DNA of 64,000 nucleotides from NCBI RefSeq assembly GCF_000006405.1, contig NW_003206626.1, forward strand, positions 7,557 to 71,556, written 5' to 3'. Below the pieces are notes generated by a model, which was not told the origin of the DNA, did no database searches, and saw only the letters and a list, made by a program, of their open reading frames with translations. Below are positions 41,837 to 55,218 of the stretch, piece after piece (the first letter of the stretch is position 1; every line of letters begins with the position of its first letter). Position numbers and translations under genes: made by a program. Origin of the DNA: Perkinsus marinus ATCC 50983. Taxonomy: Eukaryota > Perkinsozoa > Perkinsida > Perkinsidae.

Positions 41837-42358
41837 ATGAGGGTAGTCCGATACCTATCGGTGTCCACCATGGGCTCTAGCGAACTTGCGTACGTCTTCA
41901 CCTTTCTTCGTGCAAGTTTGACAAGTGAGCAGGCGAGACTAAGTGTTACAATCAAGCTCGACTTTGAAAATTCAAGTATGTCACAGTCTAATTACGTTGC
42001 GATCAAGATTGAAGATGGAAATACAAGTTCGACGAAATTCCATTTTGTTACAAGCGAGATTAACGATGAAAATGAAAGTTCGTTACTTGTCCATTTTGAT
42101 ACAAACAAGTCTGACAGTGAGGACTCAAATTTGGCACTACCAGGTTGTATCACCAGCAAGATTGGCATTACACCAGCCAAGTTTGACACTACATCGCCCA
42201 AGTTTGCCTCAGAGATGATTGTATCGTCTCGCCGATTGAATACACGACAGCAGAAGGGCTGTCCGAATGTGCTTTCCATAGAGTTGGACACTGTCAGGGG
42301 AAAGGGGGCTAGCCGAAGTGACGATTTCCGTAAGGCGATTACGAGTTGGTATAGGTGA
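41837..42358 (+). CDS. Possible Ser/Lys-rich protein, doubtful
   Basis: This is a single open frame of about 170 codons with repeated short patterns (K-I-E-D-G-N-T-S-S, E-I-N-D-E-N-E-S-S). At the DNA level a degenerate period of roughly 60 nt is visible between 41930 and 42130. The minus strand is also open over much of it. Low-complexity sequence could keep the frame open by chance. It could instead be a small exported protein. No domain is seen. Confidence 0.3.
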   Translation: MRVVRYLSVSTMGSSELAYVFTFLRASLTSEQARLSVTIKLDFENSSMSQSNYVAIKIEDGNTSSTKFHFVTSEINDENESSLLVHFDTNKSDSEDSNLALPGCITSKIGITPAKFDTTSPKFASEMIVSSRRLNTRQQKGCPNVLSIELDTVRGKGASRSDDFRKAITSWYR

Positions 42359-43640
42359 AGTCTTAGTAGCTGCCTCTGTTCTGTCTGGTTCATGAGAGGC
42401 CGACGCAATACTCTAAGTACACCGCTTCCTTAATCCCGTTGAACCCTACTTCACAGCGAAAATAGTAACAAAGTTCAATCCACGTCCAACTTGGAGACTC
42501 AACAGCTGAGAGGAGGGATGAATTAGAAAGCTGAATAGTGGATGTGTGCATGAATGACCAATTGAATATTGCTGGTCGTAGCTGTCGGAACTATGAAGCC
42601 TCCGGTGGGCTTTCCTGAGGAGAGGAATGTGCTTGCCTCAGACAGAATGATGCAGAGAGCCTACAAGGCCCATACTTATACCCAGTCAGATTTCTTCAAT
42701 CCTTGAGACAACCAGAGACTGAATATAGATACCGGACTCACCCGATGCCCATCTCGGGGATAAACATGGACTCTGATATACTGTAGAGCTAAACTCGCAG
42801 GCTATTTAGAAATCAAGAGGCGACACATGCTGATCGAAATCCACGATCCAAGTCCCCCAGTCGAGTCACGACATAATCAGACAAAGCGCAGCGCCGGCGG
42901 AACATCACTAACAAATCTTATCGTGGGAATCATATAGTTTATAAAATTCGTAAACGCTTCATGGAAACGTAGTTCGCCAACTCGGCCGAGTTGTGTATCG
43001 ATGAATTGAGAATCAGATCGCGAATGAGGAGGCAGTAGCATGGTGATGCGATGATCTCCAACCACAATCAGATGCCTACCTCCGCTGAGTTAGTTTCCGA
43101 TTCTTCCGTAGCTTCAACAGTCGGATTGGTGGCCTCAGCCAGTGTCAAGCTGATGCCGGGTGCCACTGGGGGTCCTCCGTCGGGTATACCTGGACGGATG
43201 ATCATGCGATATGTATACTTTACCAAGCTCGATGACGGCAAACCATAATCATTATAGAACAGTGCGAGCTCGGTCAGGGAACGCGAGTAGAAGCCTGAGA
43301 CCCTTATGGGGTTATTGAGCTCCCGAGTTCTTCAACCGGACTCAACAGCCGACCACACTTGACCCTAGATACCATTTATGATACACTGGCTCTTTACATA
43401 AACTAAAACTGCATACCTCTACTCGGCTCTTATGACATGGAGACTAATTACGAACTACTGACTCTAGGCTGGAGTTGAATTCCATACGAATATTCGCAGG
43501 AGGTGCATAATTCAAGCACTAGACTTACGTGCTAAGTCGACATTATCAAGTCGCTGTCGTTGTCAGTAACAAATCTTAACTTTATTAGCGATCCAGAGGG
43601 TAGGAGCTCGGTGTACCCCGACTCACCCTTTTGTGTTCGT
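42359..43640. other. Intergenic region, no supported gene
   Basis: One frame (43051-43248, +) has a real ATG and a Val/Ser/Pro-rich composition ending F-T-K-L-D-D-G-K-P. It is only 65 codons with no domain and is not called. The rest shows nothing. Confidence 0.5.
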
Positions 43641-45650
43641 CGGGTAGCAGTCGGATTGTGTATTACTGTCGGAGTCGGCGACGGGGCTGCTGACTGCAGA
43701 CAAACAAACTGTCAGCACGTAACGACACCATTGAGGACCGACTTGAAGTGATGATGTCGGGCTTGGCAATGGCGGGGAGGCGTTGAAAAAGGTCGGACTC
43801 GGGGATGAGCCTCTGATGGGTTCGAGAACGAGAGGCTGGAAGTCCTCCGGTCTGAGGGGCACCGGAAGGTGGCGCCGTACAGACCACACGTCCTCACCTG
43901 CGTGCCATCGGTTGGAAAAGGACTGGCGGGCCCTCATTGCCAGAAGCACCATATGAAGCATGATCACCAGCGATAGTAGAACGGTAATTGTTAGTCGCAG
44001 TAGTGCTACTATTAGATGAGTTTATGTTGCCCTGGACTGTTGAAGAGGTCTGGTGGTTGTTCATCGCCTTCGTCATACCGACAGATATGTCATTGCTTCC
44101 CGCCGCATTGGGATCGGGGGACTGCAACTGATGCCTTGCACCACAACTGAAGCGCTCTCATTGTGGCGATCGCTAACTCGGTACACACTTACTTCACGCC
44201 CTCAACAGACCCTTGTGGTGGGCTAGGAGCCATGGACATGATGGCCTGTTGAAGATTGAGTGGGGGAGGTGGTGAATACGGTGCATGAGGTGGCGGACTG
44301 TACGAGTGGGGATAGTAGTATCCTGGAAGAGAAAGTCCCCTAACTATGGTGAGGTGCAGTGATAGTATCCACCATATTGCTGAACGCCTTGAGGGGCGTG
44401 CCCGTTCTGTAGTGGCGGACTGCCTCGACTAGTCGGGGGCCCATAGGGGTTATATTGGAAGGGGTGGTGGGGAGGAGGTGGAGGCATGGCCATTTGGTTA
44501 CCCGGGTAGTGCCCAGGTGGGGGAGGGTACGCTCCATAAGGAGTAGGGCCGTAGTACTGAGATGATACCCGACGATGCGGACGAGACGGAAGATCTCCCC
44601 GAGATGCTCACGCCTCCATATGGGGACTCTTGTAAGTTGGGTGAGGCCACTGTGGAGGCGTCACCAGGGCTAACAATATGATGATGATCCCCCTTCTTAG
44701 AAGCTGATGAAGACACCGCGCCAGCCAGGGGAGAGGATTGGAACTCTATCCATAGTTGGAGCATGCGCAGTTGCTCCTGAAGTAAATTAGATGAAATGAA
44801 TACCATTGTCATTTTCGCATATTAGCCAACCTCAAGATTCTTCCCGGCACCCACAAAAGTGTACATACGGTCAGTGACGGCTGAGTCTTCACCTGAGGGT
44901 AGTTGCAACTGAGGTGACTGTAAGCCGCGGCTCCTACCAAGTACTCCACTCATGGCCACCATTGCTTCTCTCGCGGGCAGCCTCTCTGATTGTACCGCCT
45001 CATTAATAACAGCACAGAGGAAGACTGATGACAAGCCGGGGAGTATCGGAATCGGGAGTAGATGCTCACTTCTGGCTTGTGCCGTTGTCACTTCTTGAGG
45101 CACTGATGGCTTTGGTGGGGTGGCTGATCTCGGGAATTGTAGTAGAGTTTGGTGGAAGTGACGGTGCGAACTACTCTGCATGTCGGCCAAGGTCGCCGCT
45201 GATACCACTGAAAACCACTGCACCATCAGAGACCGTTCGATAGGCCACCACCAGGCTCACAACTATGTGATATGCTGCTAGCCGGACTTGTGCTCGGGGA
45301 TGGATACTCAGACACACTGGTGTCAAGGACCGCACTGAACCTTCTGAGATCGAGAGGGAGTCGACAGGTTTTATAGCGTAGTAGTAGCGTAGTAGTAGAT
45401 CTACGCTTGTTGGGGAGGCCTCTGGCCACATGCTGAGGAGGCGACACTTCCCATATTGTCGATATCAACCTGAGGGATGACAAACTCAGGTCAGGGCTAA
45501 GGGCCAGCCAGCCCTTACGAGTTGCTCATCTTCTGGTATAGGAGGAGTGCCCATTGCCCGTCTCAACATCGACATGCTGCTACTGCTGCTGCCCGTGGTG
45601 CCAACAGACATACAGGAAGGACCTCCTGAGTGCTCCAGACTAGCCTGATG
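43640..45650 (-). CDS. Multi-exon Pro/Tyr/Gly-rich protein, unrecognised
   Basis: The minus strand carries a run of exon-like segments joined by good splice sites. They read L-R-R-A-M-G-T-P-P-I-P-E-D-E-Q (45550 region), V-F-L-C-A-V-I-N-E-A-V-Q-S-E-R (45020 region) and V-T-D-R-M-Y-T-F-V-G-A-G-K-N-L-E (44840 region). Then come L-R-M-L-Q-L-W-I-E-F-Q (44770), Y-G-P-T-P-Y-G-A-Y-P-P-P-P (44530) and Y-S-P-P-P-H-A-P-Y-S-P-P-P (44300). An Asn/Ser-rich tail lies at 43900-44120. The proline/tyrosine-rich part suggests an RNA-binding or condensate-forming nuclear protein, which is inference only. Neither end is fixed. Confidence 0.5.
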
Positions 45651-45695
45651 ATCTGTCATAATGAGGGGTCGCACCTTTACAGTTTCTGTCGTGCA

Positions 45696-45887
45696 ATGGT
45701 GCGTGAACAGCGTCGGCTCGTTGCATTCAATCCACACGGTAGTGTGGCCAAAGACCACTATCAAAACAAAGACGTGTTCTATACAAGATTCTACCGTAAT
45801 GTTCTGAAGTACGATAATAGCCGTTTTGGGAAGATCTACCCCGACCAACATGTGGCGATGTACGCTGTGTTACAACGCTATGGGTAA
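45696..45887 (+). CDS. Small basic protein or last exon, unknown
   Basis: From the ATG at 45696 there are 63 codons with a protein-like composition: F-N-P-H-G-S-V-A-K-D-H-Y, Y-T-R-F-Y-R-N-V-L-K-Y, and the end Y-A-V-L-Q-R-Y-G. The 5' end of the minus-strand gene lies just upstream, so the two may be divergent. It could be a small mitochondrial or ribosome-associated protein. No family is recognised. Confidence 0.35.
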   Translation: MVREQRRLVAFNPHGSVAKDHYQNKDVFYTRFYRNVLKYDNSRFGKIYPDQHVAMYAVLQRYG

Positions 45888-46577
45888 TTTATTCACGGCG
45901 GACATGAAACATAGCCTAATCTCACTTTCAACGATTATACCCTCACAACGCCTATCACACATCTAATGCTCTTCGCCCTTACGAGAACTTCGTGTCATAA
46001 CTTTTTCCCCACCACCAGGTTCAGTTGCCATAAAGATTTCTACCACAGTGCGATCAGCAACGGTTGAGTCACGAAATGTTGGTCGGAACCTTCAACACTA
46101 CTAAAACTACAAGGTAAGGGGGTACTCAATAACCAGTTCAACGAGCCAGATTGCCTCACTCCATCATTCGACCACACTACAACAGCAAACATCAAATACA
46201 TTTTTGAAACCATCGTTTGGAGGAGCAACACTGTACATATAAACTCCGTAACGGAAAGAACATACTCGCATCTAAAACTTAAAAATTCTACTATGACGCG
46301 AATCAGGTTCGTGGTGATAGAACTTTCAATTTCGGCCTTCCATCTTCAGAATTGGTAATAGAAGTGCCCCTCGATCTGACTAACACAACAACCACAAACT
46401 GAGGGTCTATATTAACCTAGTACATTTGCTTATGTAGAATAGCAGTAGCAAGGCCCCAGCTGTCGACGATCAAATAATATTAGAGGGCTTACTAGGTAGT
46501 TAACAGCAATGCTTCGGTTGAACAGATCAACGGCAATGCTATATCTTAATAAACTACAGAACTCGAGGAGAGAGAGC

Positions 46578-48524
<1,947 letters not shown>

Positions 48525-49032
48525 ATGGTAATAAGGGAGGTCAATACAGGGATTTAGATCGTGTTGTGGTCTAGAAGGGCATGCAATGGCTCTGGACAGT
48601 CGTGCCGCTTCAATCGGAACTCCAGAAATAGTTACTTCGTGGGGTGTGCGGGAAGGCCCGTGTCGTTGTGGAAGATCCTCCCAATATCTTTGGTGATTTC
48701 AGACCAAGGGTACCACTTCGTTTGGACGTCGTTTGACCAAGTCTCACGGCCTCTGTGTCCGTTGCGGCAAGAGATCGTAATAATAGGGAATCAATAGAGG
48801 GCTTGTTGACTCGTCTCTTCTTTTCAGCTTCCACACTCAGCAGAAGCACTGTGCTTCTTGCGGCTTCCCCAACAGGAAGATGCGCAGCTTCAACTGGTCC
48901 ATCAAGGCTAAGCGTCGTCGCACCACCGGTTCCGGTCGTTGCCGTTATCTCAAGCTCGTCGACCGCAGGGCTAAGAACGGCTTCAAGGAGGGTTCCGTCG
49001 CCAAGAAGGCCGGCTCCGCTGCCTCCAACTAA
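48525..49032 (+). CDS. RPL37: Large-subunit ribosomal protein eL37
   Basis: It has three exons. Exon 1 supplies only the ATG (48525-48527), directly followed by GTAATAAGG. Exon 2 (48703-48776) encodes [10 protein letters not shown] and the first zinc pair C-V-R-C-G-K-R-S. Exon 3 (48828-49032) gives the second pair C-A-S-C-G, then [16 protein letters not shown]. The four-Cys zinc ribbon and basic C-terminus match eL37 over its whole length (about 92 residues). Splitting the start codon from the rest by an intron is common in eukaryotic ribosomal protein genes. Confidence 0.95.
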
Positions 49033-49315
49033 ATTGGTGGCTAAGCAGTGGTGCACCGTTGTCCTGACCAAACGGTAAGGAGACGGTTCAGCAAGAGCAG
49101 CTAAGGTCTGGATGACTTCCTGGTACTTCAAAGAGATGTCGTGTTTGTTGAGTTGTCTTATTGGAAGGGGTAGTTTGCTGTTAATGAATTTCCGCTTGCA
49201 CTAGATCGAGTTCGGCTAGCTCAATGTGGTAACTAGTTGCAAATATTTGGTTGTTGGGTCGGGTGTGGTATGGCCTTGCCTGTATAAGTTGTTAAATAAT
49301 ATCCATCCTTAAGTC

Positions 49316-49900
49316 ATGGTGGCTGCAGTGAGTAGTAAGGCTAAGACGTCCAAGAAAGTGGCCACAAAGGGGTCGGTGAAGAAGGCCAGCGGCAAGAAGA
49401 TCGCGGGGTCTTGGGCTAGACTTAGAGGAGTAGTGCGGTTGGGAAGGCTTCCCACAGGTTTCTACGAACCAGAGATCCGCAAATTCCTGTCCCAGTTTGG
49501 CACCATTACGCGCCTCCGTTTGGCTCGGTCGAAGCGAAGCGCTCGTTCGAAGGGGTATGCCTTCGTTGAGTTCAAGTCGCATGATGTTGCTGAGATCGTG
49601 GCGAAGGATATGGACAAGTACTTCATCATGCAGAAGCCTATCAGTGCTAAGCTCTTGGAGCCAAGCCAGGTTCATGAGTCCCTCTGGGATGGCTGCACTA
49701 AGACCGGCAAGGGCCGTGGCATTATTAACATGAAACGCATTCACGTTAAGGACAATAAAGAGAAGCATAACAGTCGTCCTGTCGATGAGAAGACTGGCTT
49801 GCCTGTTGTTAGTGAGTCGGCTAAGGCTCGTAAAGAGGCCAAGAAGGAGGCGTTGAAGAGCAAGTTGGAGGCCGCAGGGGTGAAGTATGATCTGCCGTGA
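49316..49900 (+). CDS. NIFK/Nop15-like nucleolar RRM protein
   Basis: This is an intronless 194-codon gene. After a Lys-rich nuclear/nucleolar leader, a single RRM shows G-V-V-R-L-G-R-L-P (RNP2, near residue 39) and R-S-K-G-Y-A-F-V-E-F (RNP1, near residue 81). F-Y-E-P-E-I-R-K-F-L-S-Q-F-G-T-I lies between. This arrangement, with R-L-P-x-G-F-x-E-x-x-L, is the signature of human NIFK and yeast Nop15, needed for 60S pre-ribosome maturation. The C-terminus is Lys/Glu-rich and ends K-Y-D-L-P. It is probably nucleolar and co-regulated with the adjacent eL37 gene, 283 bp upstream on the same strand. Confidence 0.88.
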   Translation: MVAAVSSKAKTSKKVATKGSVKKASGKKIAGSWARLRGVVRLGRLPTGFYEPEIRKFLSQFGTITRLRLARSKRSARSKGYAFVEFKSHDVAEIVAKDMDKYFIMQKPISAKLLEPSQVHESLWDGCTKTGKGRGIINMKRIHVKDNKEKHNSRPVDEKTGLPVVSESAKARKEAKKEALKSKLEAAGVKYDLP

Positions 49901-50316
49901 TAACAACTATTGCTTCCTCCAAGACGTCTTTACCATAATAGGCCTTCTTGTACGTAGTACCCACTCAGTTACGTAGATGTTGGGTTATCCAGTTTGGGGG
50001 TAGTGAAGGACGATATCGAAATGAGTGATAGTGATCGTGGCGTTAGTTGCTGTTGCCACTGCATCTTTCCTCGGACGAATGACAGCAGCTCCATCATCAC
50101 TTGAAAGGGAGAGTAGTGAGGGAGTACCGACTGAGGCTTCTACTGTAGCTGACACGACAGCTGAGATGGGAAGAGAACACATGGTCGAAGGCCAGAAACA
50201 GTACTAGGGGAGTTCTCTACTGCACTGCAGTAGTATTGTTATTTCCTATTTTTGATACGCCTCGATCTGGGGCATCCGGAGGGCGTTCCTATGTTGGCAT
50301 AGTTGTTCATTCCCCG

Positions 50317-53300
50317 ATGGAAAGGTACGACATATGTACGACTGATGCCCAGACGAAGCATATGCAGGCTAAGGACCTGTACACTGAGGAGTGGACTGAG
50401 TGAGTGACCATAGTAGTGTTGGTGATGGTTGGGAGATGTTAATGGAAAGGTATCAGCATCGAGTGAAGGCGGATACTGACTGGCCCAAGGTCGAGTGCTT
50501 CGTGAAGGATCTCCTGGAATACGATCTATCTACTGAACAGTCCTACAAGGCTTCGTAATATAGTGACGGTGGGGAGATTCGAACTCGGGTCCTTTTGATA
50601 TGGGGTCTAATCGGTCATCGTACTCCACTATATACTGCCCATGTATATAGTATATATTATAAAGTATCTATATATCTGCATATGTGAGAGCAGATATCGA
50701 GCAGTGCTGCGGAAGGCCAAACTGGTTCCTAGTAAGGCCCAGCTGCAGGCGGCCTATACTACCCTGGTTACACGGGGAGACGTCCAACAGAACGAACACT
50801 TTGAGCGTAATGTGCATGCTTGGTCTCAGTCGAACAGTGCTGCCCCCTCAGGCATCTTCCTCAAGAAGTCTATTCGTTCCAACTCGGGAGTAGTGGTCAT
50901 CACCATAGTCACTGCCCCCGGACCCTTCTCTTGTCCCAATGATTGCTATTATTGCCCTAATGAACCTGGCCAGCCGAGGTAGTAGTGGAGGAATATACAC
51001 ATTTAGTGACATCTTCTGGGCTTCATCTTCTCGGTAAGGAGGCGTACGATGGCATCGACAGCCTTCAGGTCCTACTTGTCTACGGAGCCGGCAGTAGCGC
51101 GAGCAAATCAGAACAAGTTCGATCCAGTATTGCAGTTTTGGGACCGTGCAACCACTCTAGCGAGACAAGGACATACTGTGGATAAAGTAATTAAAGGGAA
51201 GGTCCCTGGTTCGAATCCCACTGCCTGCATTTTGTTATACCTAGGTTGAGATCATCGTCTTGGGTGGAACGTGGTCCTTCTACCCTCCAGAGTACCAGGA
51301 GCAGTTCTGCAGAGATCTGTTCTATGCTGCTAATGTCTTCAACGAGAATGCCATCGCAAAGAATAGGAAGTTGGGTAATACTAGTGCAGATCAGCTCTCA
51401 CGCCAGCATCTATGTTGGTGACAACTACTGACTCGGATGAGCCTGTTTGGAGGTCTATTGATTGTTCGAATTATGCATGGGCACCTTGTGGGTTCTCACT
51501 GTCTTTCCCCGCCGTTTAGATGTATCTTCCTTGGAGGCGCACAGCATGCCTGCCCTGAATAGCCTATATCGCGGAAAGCTCTCTTTGGAGGAGGAACAGG
51601 TTCGGAATGAAGTTTCTGATTGCAAGATCATTGGTAATAGGGGAACTGTCTTGTTGTTCTCATAAACCCAACAATGGGAGTGGCCTCTTCCTGTACGATT
51701 GAAAATATCACATTGGTTGTGACATGCACTGATAAAATCCTAATCCTCGTTGGCTAATTACACCTCAACTGTATTCGCCCTGTGCTAGGAGTACTATTTT
51801 CCCTCATCGTTGCTCAGCGGGAGTCTCATGTAATTCACGTCTGACGTTGGAGACTCGTCCGGACTACATAAACCCAACAGAGCTGAGAAGGCTGAGGACT
51901 CTAGGATGCACAGAGTCCAGATCGGTGTACAGCATACGGACAACCAAATATTGAAAACTATCAACAGGTGAGGCGGGTTGGCTACTGAGCCAAGCACTGG
52001 TGGATTCTCGAGGAGGACCTTCCTCTTGAATGCCTCTTTAGTGATGGAGAATTCAATAACCCTCGCTCCTCGCAGCTTTCAATTCTATTCCTACTTTGCT
52101 TCCATCGAATTGTGGAAAACTGGATTACGTTGGTATTGTTTGACAGTCGAACAATACCAATATCACTAGTCGAACCTCGACTGACGCGATTTCACCATAA
52201 TTTGTGTCCTCCTACGACTCGTTAACGATGGAACAGCTCATTCCCTGTGCCAGAGTTGACTGTATTGTTGTCATAGCAATCTCTGTTCTACTGAGCGTGA
52301 GGTCGTCGATTTCAGAGGTCACACCGTGGAAGATTCCATTAAGGCCGTGAAGCTTCTGAAGGAGTCCTGTTTCAAGGTGGACATTCACCTCATGCCCGAC
52401 TTGCCTACTTCCGACCCCGAGAAGGACAGGGAGATGTTCCAGTTCGTGCTGGAGACCCCCCATCTACAGGCCGACCATTGGAAGATCTACCCTTGTGAGG
52501 TCACCCCCTTCAGCACCATCGAGAAGTGGTATAGTGAAGGCAGCTATATACCCTACACCGAGGTGAGTGCTTTTTGATACTCCTGTCAATTGAGGGCTTG
52601 TGTGCTGCAGAAAAACCCGAAGTTGCTCGTGGACTTATTGGTGTGGACTAAGGCTCGGGTGCATCCCTGGATACGGTAGGATCTGCTGTTCCTCTTGGCA
52701 TTCCTCGTGATGCTGCATATTAACTTTGAGTTCCTCTTACTTGCTGTGTGTGGCTATCCAAGGCTGCATGATCAGGCTTAATCGAGTGATTCGGGATATT
52801 CCGGAGGTCTCCATCATCGCTGGCAACCAGAATACCAACCTTCGACAGATGATTTTCAAGGAGCTCGCCAAGCAGGGAAAGTACTGCAGGTAGTAGTCCT
52901 AGGATCTAGAGAGGATAAAGTCCCAACAGGGTCGCACATTGTTGTCTTGGCTCACTGGGCGATCCTCCAGGAGCTCGCGGCAATGAGAATCGCATTATGA
53001 GAGGGAAAGTTTAACTACTCGTTTCAGATGCATACGATGCCGGGAAGTGAGGGATTGGCCTGAAGACGATTCCCTTCTACGACTCGTCAAGCGATGGTAA
53101 TGGGTTCCCATGTCGCTGGGCTAGAACTGGAGTCAGACTTCGTCGTTATGTTTGCTATACGTCGTCGCGTAGTAGATCCCCGTAGAGAACAACGGCGTGG
53201 CCAGCATGGTAGTGGTGTGTAGGGATTCATGTTGGTGGCTCTTTCAGGTATCGTAGTAGTGATGGCGATGAGTGTTTCCTTAGCTTTGAGGGGAGCATTG

Positions 53301-54476
53301 ATCGAGGAGTGTACGTACTGGAGCTGGGTTGAAGGGTATCGCGTAGTGGTCTTGTTAGGGGTGGTGGGGCTACTGAAAGAGGCATGAAGAAGAAGCTGAA
53401 GAAGGAGGAGAAGAAGAAAAGCAAGAAGCAACGCAAGGCCCAGCGGACAGAGAGTTCTGCTGCGGAGACGCCCGGGATGGGGTCCTTGGTCTTGGCCAAG
53501 CTCAGTGCGGGTGCTGACAAATGCGGTAGGGAGAGAATAGTTGAATACACTGCGGAAAATATCGTCGCCGGGGATCGAACCTGCGACCATGTCTGAGCCT
53601 TCAGTTACACTACAGCAGTCCGTATGGAGAGCAGCTCGATCTTGGGTATTTGGGACTGGTCTCGAGGATGCGACACCAAAGGATAACGCTCCACTGTATG
53701 GACTCTTGCGGCTCCGTTTCAACGACAACGGGCTGACCCAGCGACATAAGTGGGTGAAGTGGATCTCACGGTGTTATCGCCTATTGTTGGACTGCCAGGG
53801 TCTTCCCGGAGCTCAGCGGCTGTGCTCTGATTCGCGAGCTTCATGTTTACGGCACAGTACAAGCTGTTCGCCAGCATAAGGCTGATAGAGCAATGAGCCA
53901 GGTACGAGGATGTCTTATTCTTTTGACCATCAATCCAACAGATCTCCAACGCTACATCGTTGCACTCATCCAGTCACTTATCATCGGCAGCAGGGGGAAC
54001 GGATGTAGCTCCAGTGCAGCACACAGGTAGGCTGCAGAGACGAAGGTCCTCTTCGCCCCATTTGTACCATGAGCAGGCCTGGGCAGAAGATTATTGGCTG
54101 AAGCTGAGCGCATGGCGGTCGAGCGAGGATACTCCAAGATCGCAGTCATCTCAGGTGTGGGCGTCCGGAACTACTACAGGAAGTTCGGGTGAGCTAACTT
54201 CAACTCGCTGGTCGGTGGTGATGGAATAGAGTCGTTGTTTGGGTAGGTATAGGATGCCTGGTGAAGGAGTAGGCCACTTCCTTATCAAGGATCTCAGCTC
54301 ACAGCTAGAGGCCCATAGAGCTCAATGCGAACGGGTTCGGAGGAGGCAGATAGTGTTGGAGACCACAACCGTTGTCGGGGTAAGTTCAGTGAATCTGACC
54401 GATTAGATCTTTCCCTTGTCAGATCGCCACTCTGTGCGGCCTTGGGGTTGCGTATCTGGCTCGCAGGAGGAATTAG
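50317..54476 (+). CDS. ELP3: Elp3 tRNA-modifying radical-SAM acetyltransferase with C-terminal membrane tail
   Basis: This gene has about 14 exons. Elp3 makes the carboxymethyl group on wobble uridine (cm5U) of tRNA. Landmarks are [13 protein letters not shown] (50706) and the FeS-binding C-P-N-D-C-Y-Y-C (50933). Then come [15 protein letters not shown] (51090), I-I-V-L-G-G-T-W (51248), [10 protein letters not shown] (51919), H-L-M-P-D-L-P (52386), and [10 protein letters not shown] (about 53028). The acetyltransferase part has L-Y-G-L-L-R-L-R-F (53695), E-L-H-V-Y-G-T-V (53844), and [14 protein letters not shown] (54146). A Lys-rich insert (53384-53470) separates the two lobes. The last exon adds a hydrophobic helix ending R-R-R-N, stop 54474. 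It lacks nothing obvious catalytically. The start is the best ATG in frame with E-R-Y-D-I-C-T-T-D. Confidence 0.9.
50555..50693 (-). mobile_element. ELP3 intron with antisense full-length tRNA-like sequence
   Basis: The 139-nt intron starts GTAATATAGTGACGGTGGGG and soon reads GATTCGAACTCGGG (antisense B-box). The A-box side (AGTATATAGTGGAGTACG on the minus strand) follows about 55 nt later. Exons join Y-K-A-S to Y-R-A-V-L in phase. Confidence 0.7.
51187..51244 (+). mobile_element. 58-nt ELP3 intron made of a tRNA-like 3' half
   Basis: The intron starts GTAATTAAAGGGAAGG, contains CCTGGTTCGAATCCCACTG and ends TTTTGTTATACCTAG. Exons join T-V-D-K to V-E-I-I-V in phase 0. Confidence 0.8.
53526..53634 (-). 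mobile_element. ELP3 intron with antisense tRNA-like element and ATATTTT tail
   Basis: On the minus strand: GCAGGTTCGATCCCCGG, then CGACGATATTTTCC. The tail matches those at 19592 and 20704, which supports one element family. Exons join D-K-C to A-R-S-W-V in phase. Confidence 0.7.
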
Positions 54477-55218
54477 GGCATCAGGCTCTAGTGGCAGCTG
54501 CAGTGGAGGAAGTTTCTGGTAGAGTTTCACTCCTTCTCCTCTTGCCTGTATTTGGTGGTGTATACGCTGCTGTATGTATTTGTACAACGTCTCATAATCA
54601 ACCGCTGTATTTACAACAATACTGTCCTCGATTCTCGAATGGCGTCGTGTTAGTCAGCAGAGTTGAGGTCTTCTCTAGTGATCCACGGTGAATAGAGTTA
54701 ACTCAATTGCGATGATCGTACTGCGGCTCAAGTCCCGAGAAGTGGCCCGAGCTGAAACTCGTTATGAAAAATTGTCAGTGACAATCGCTGTGTTGATTCG
54801 ACAACGACGGCAATATTGGCTTGATCATGTATCTCCGACCTGGGCAGCGCTTGGTTGCGGCCTCCATCATGTCTTTCCTGTTTGTCTGTTCTCTCGCCAT
54901 CAAATCCTCTGCCATTTCTCGTCCATATTCCAGTTCAAGGGGGGAGGGGGTGAGCGTTCCGCGTCATACGCGGCGCGTATAGGAACATAACACTCTGACA
55001 AGTCAAACAGAAAGAGTGGATCTCGCTCCCGCTCTGCCATCCATACAGAATGATGAACAGCAACGAAGCGTTCTGATCAGTCGAAGACAAGGTATTCGCC
55101 AAGTATCCTTCTAGTGCACACAAAAGTCGTATCTTTGATGTCCCATCGATCTCGGGGGCGTAGCGAAAAATGCAGTGTTGCTAATTAGGGTTGTAATTCA
55201 TTAATTTACCGCTTCTTG
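54477..55218. other. Intergenic region, no supported gene
   Basis: Several frames are open on the plus strand but lack ATG starts and domains. They probably include the ELP3 3' UTR. A G-rich run lies at 54940-54952. Confidence 0.6.

Noticed and set aside
49292-49906. 204-codon minus-strand frame opposite the nucleolar RRM protein
   Set aside because: The plus strand encodes a complete RRM protein with recognisable RNP motifs; the minus frame has no domain.
50571-50645. Functional tRNA gene on the minus strand in an ELP3 intron
   Set aside because: A- and B-box-like parts are visible, but the acceptor stem does not pair properly and the element belongs to a series of similar intronic relics. 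The same holds for 62083-62150 and 31780-31850.
53087-53728. 213-codon minus-strand frame opposite ELP3
   Set aside because: It is antisense to ELP3 exons and an intron, with no domain; the plus strand has clear homology.
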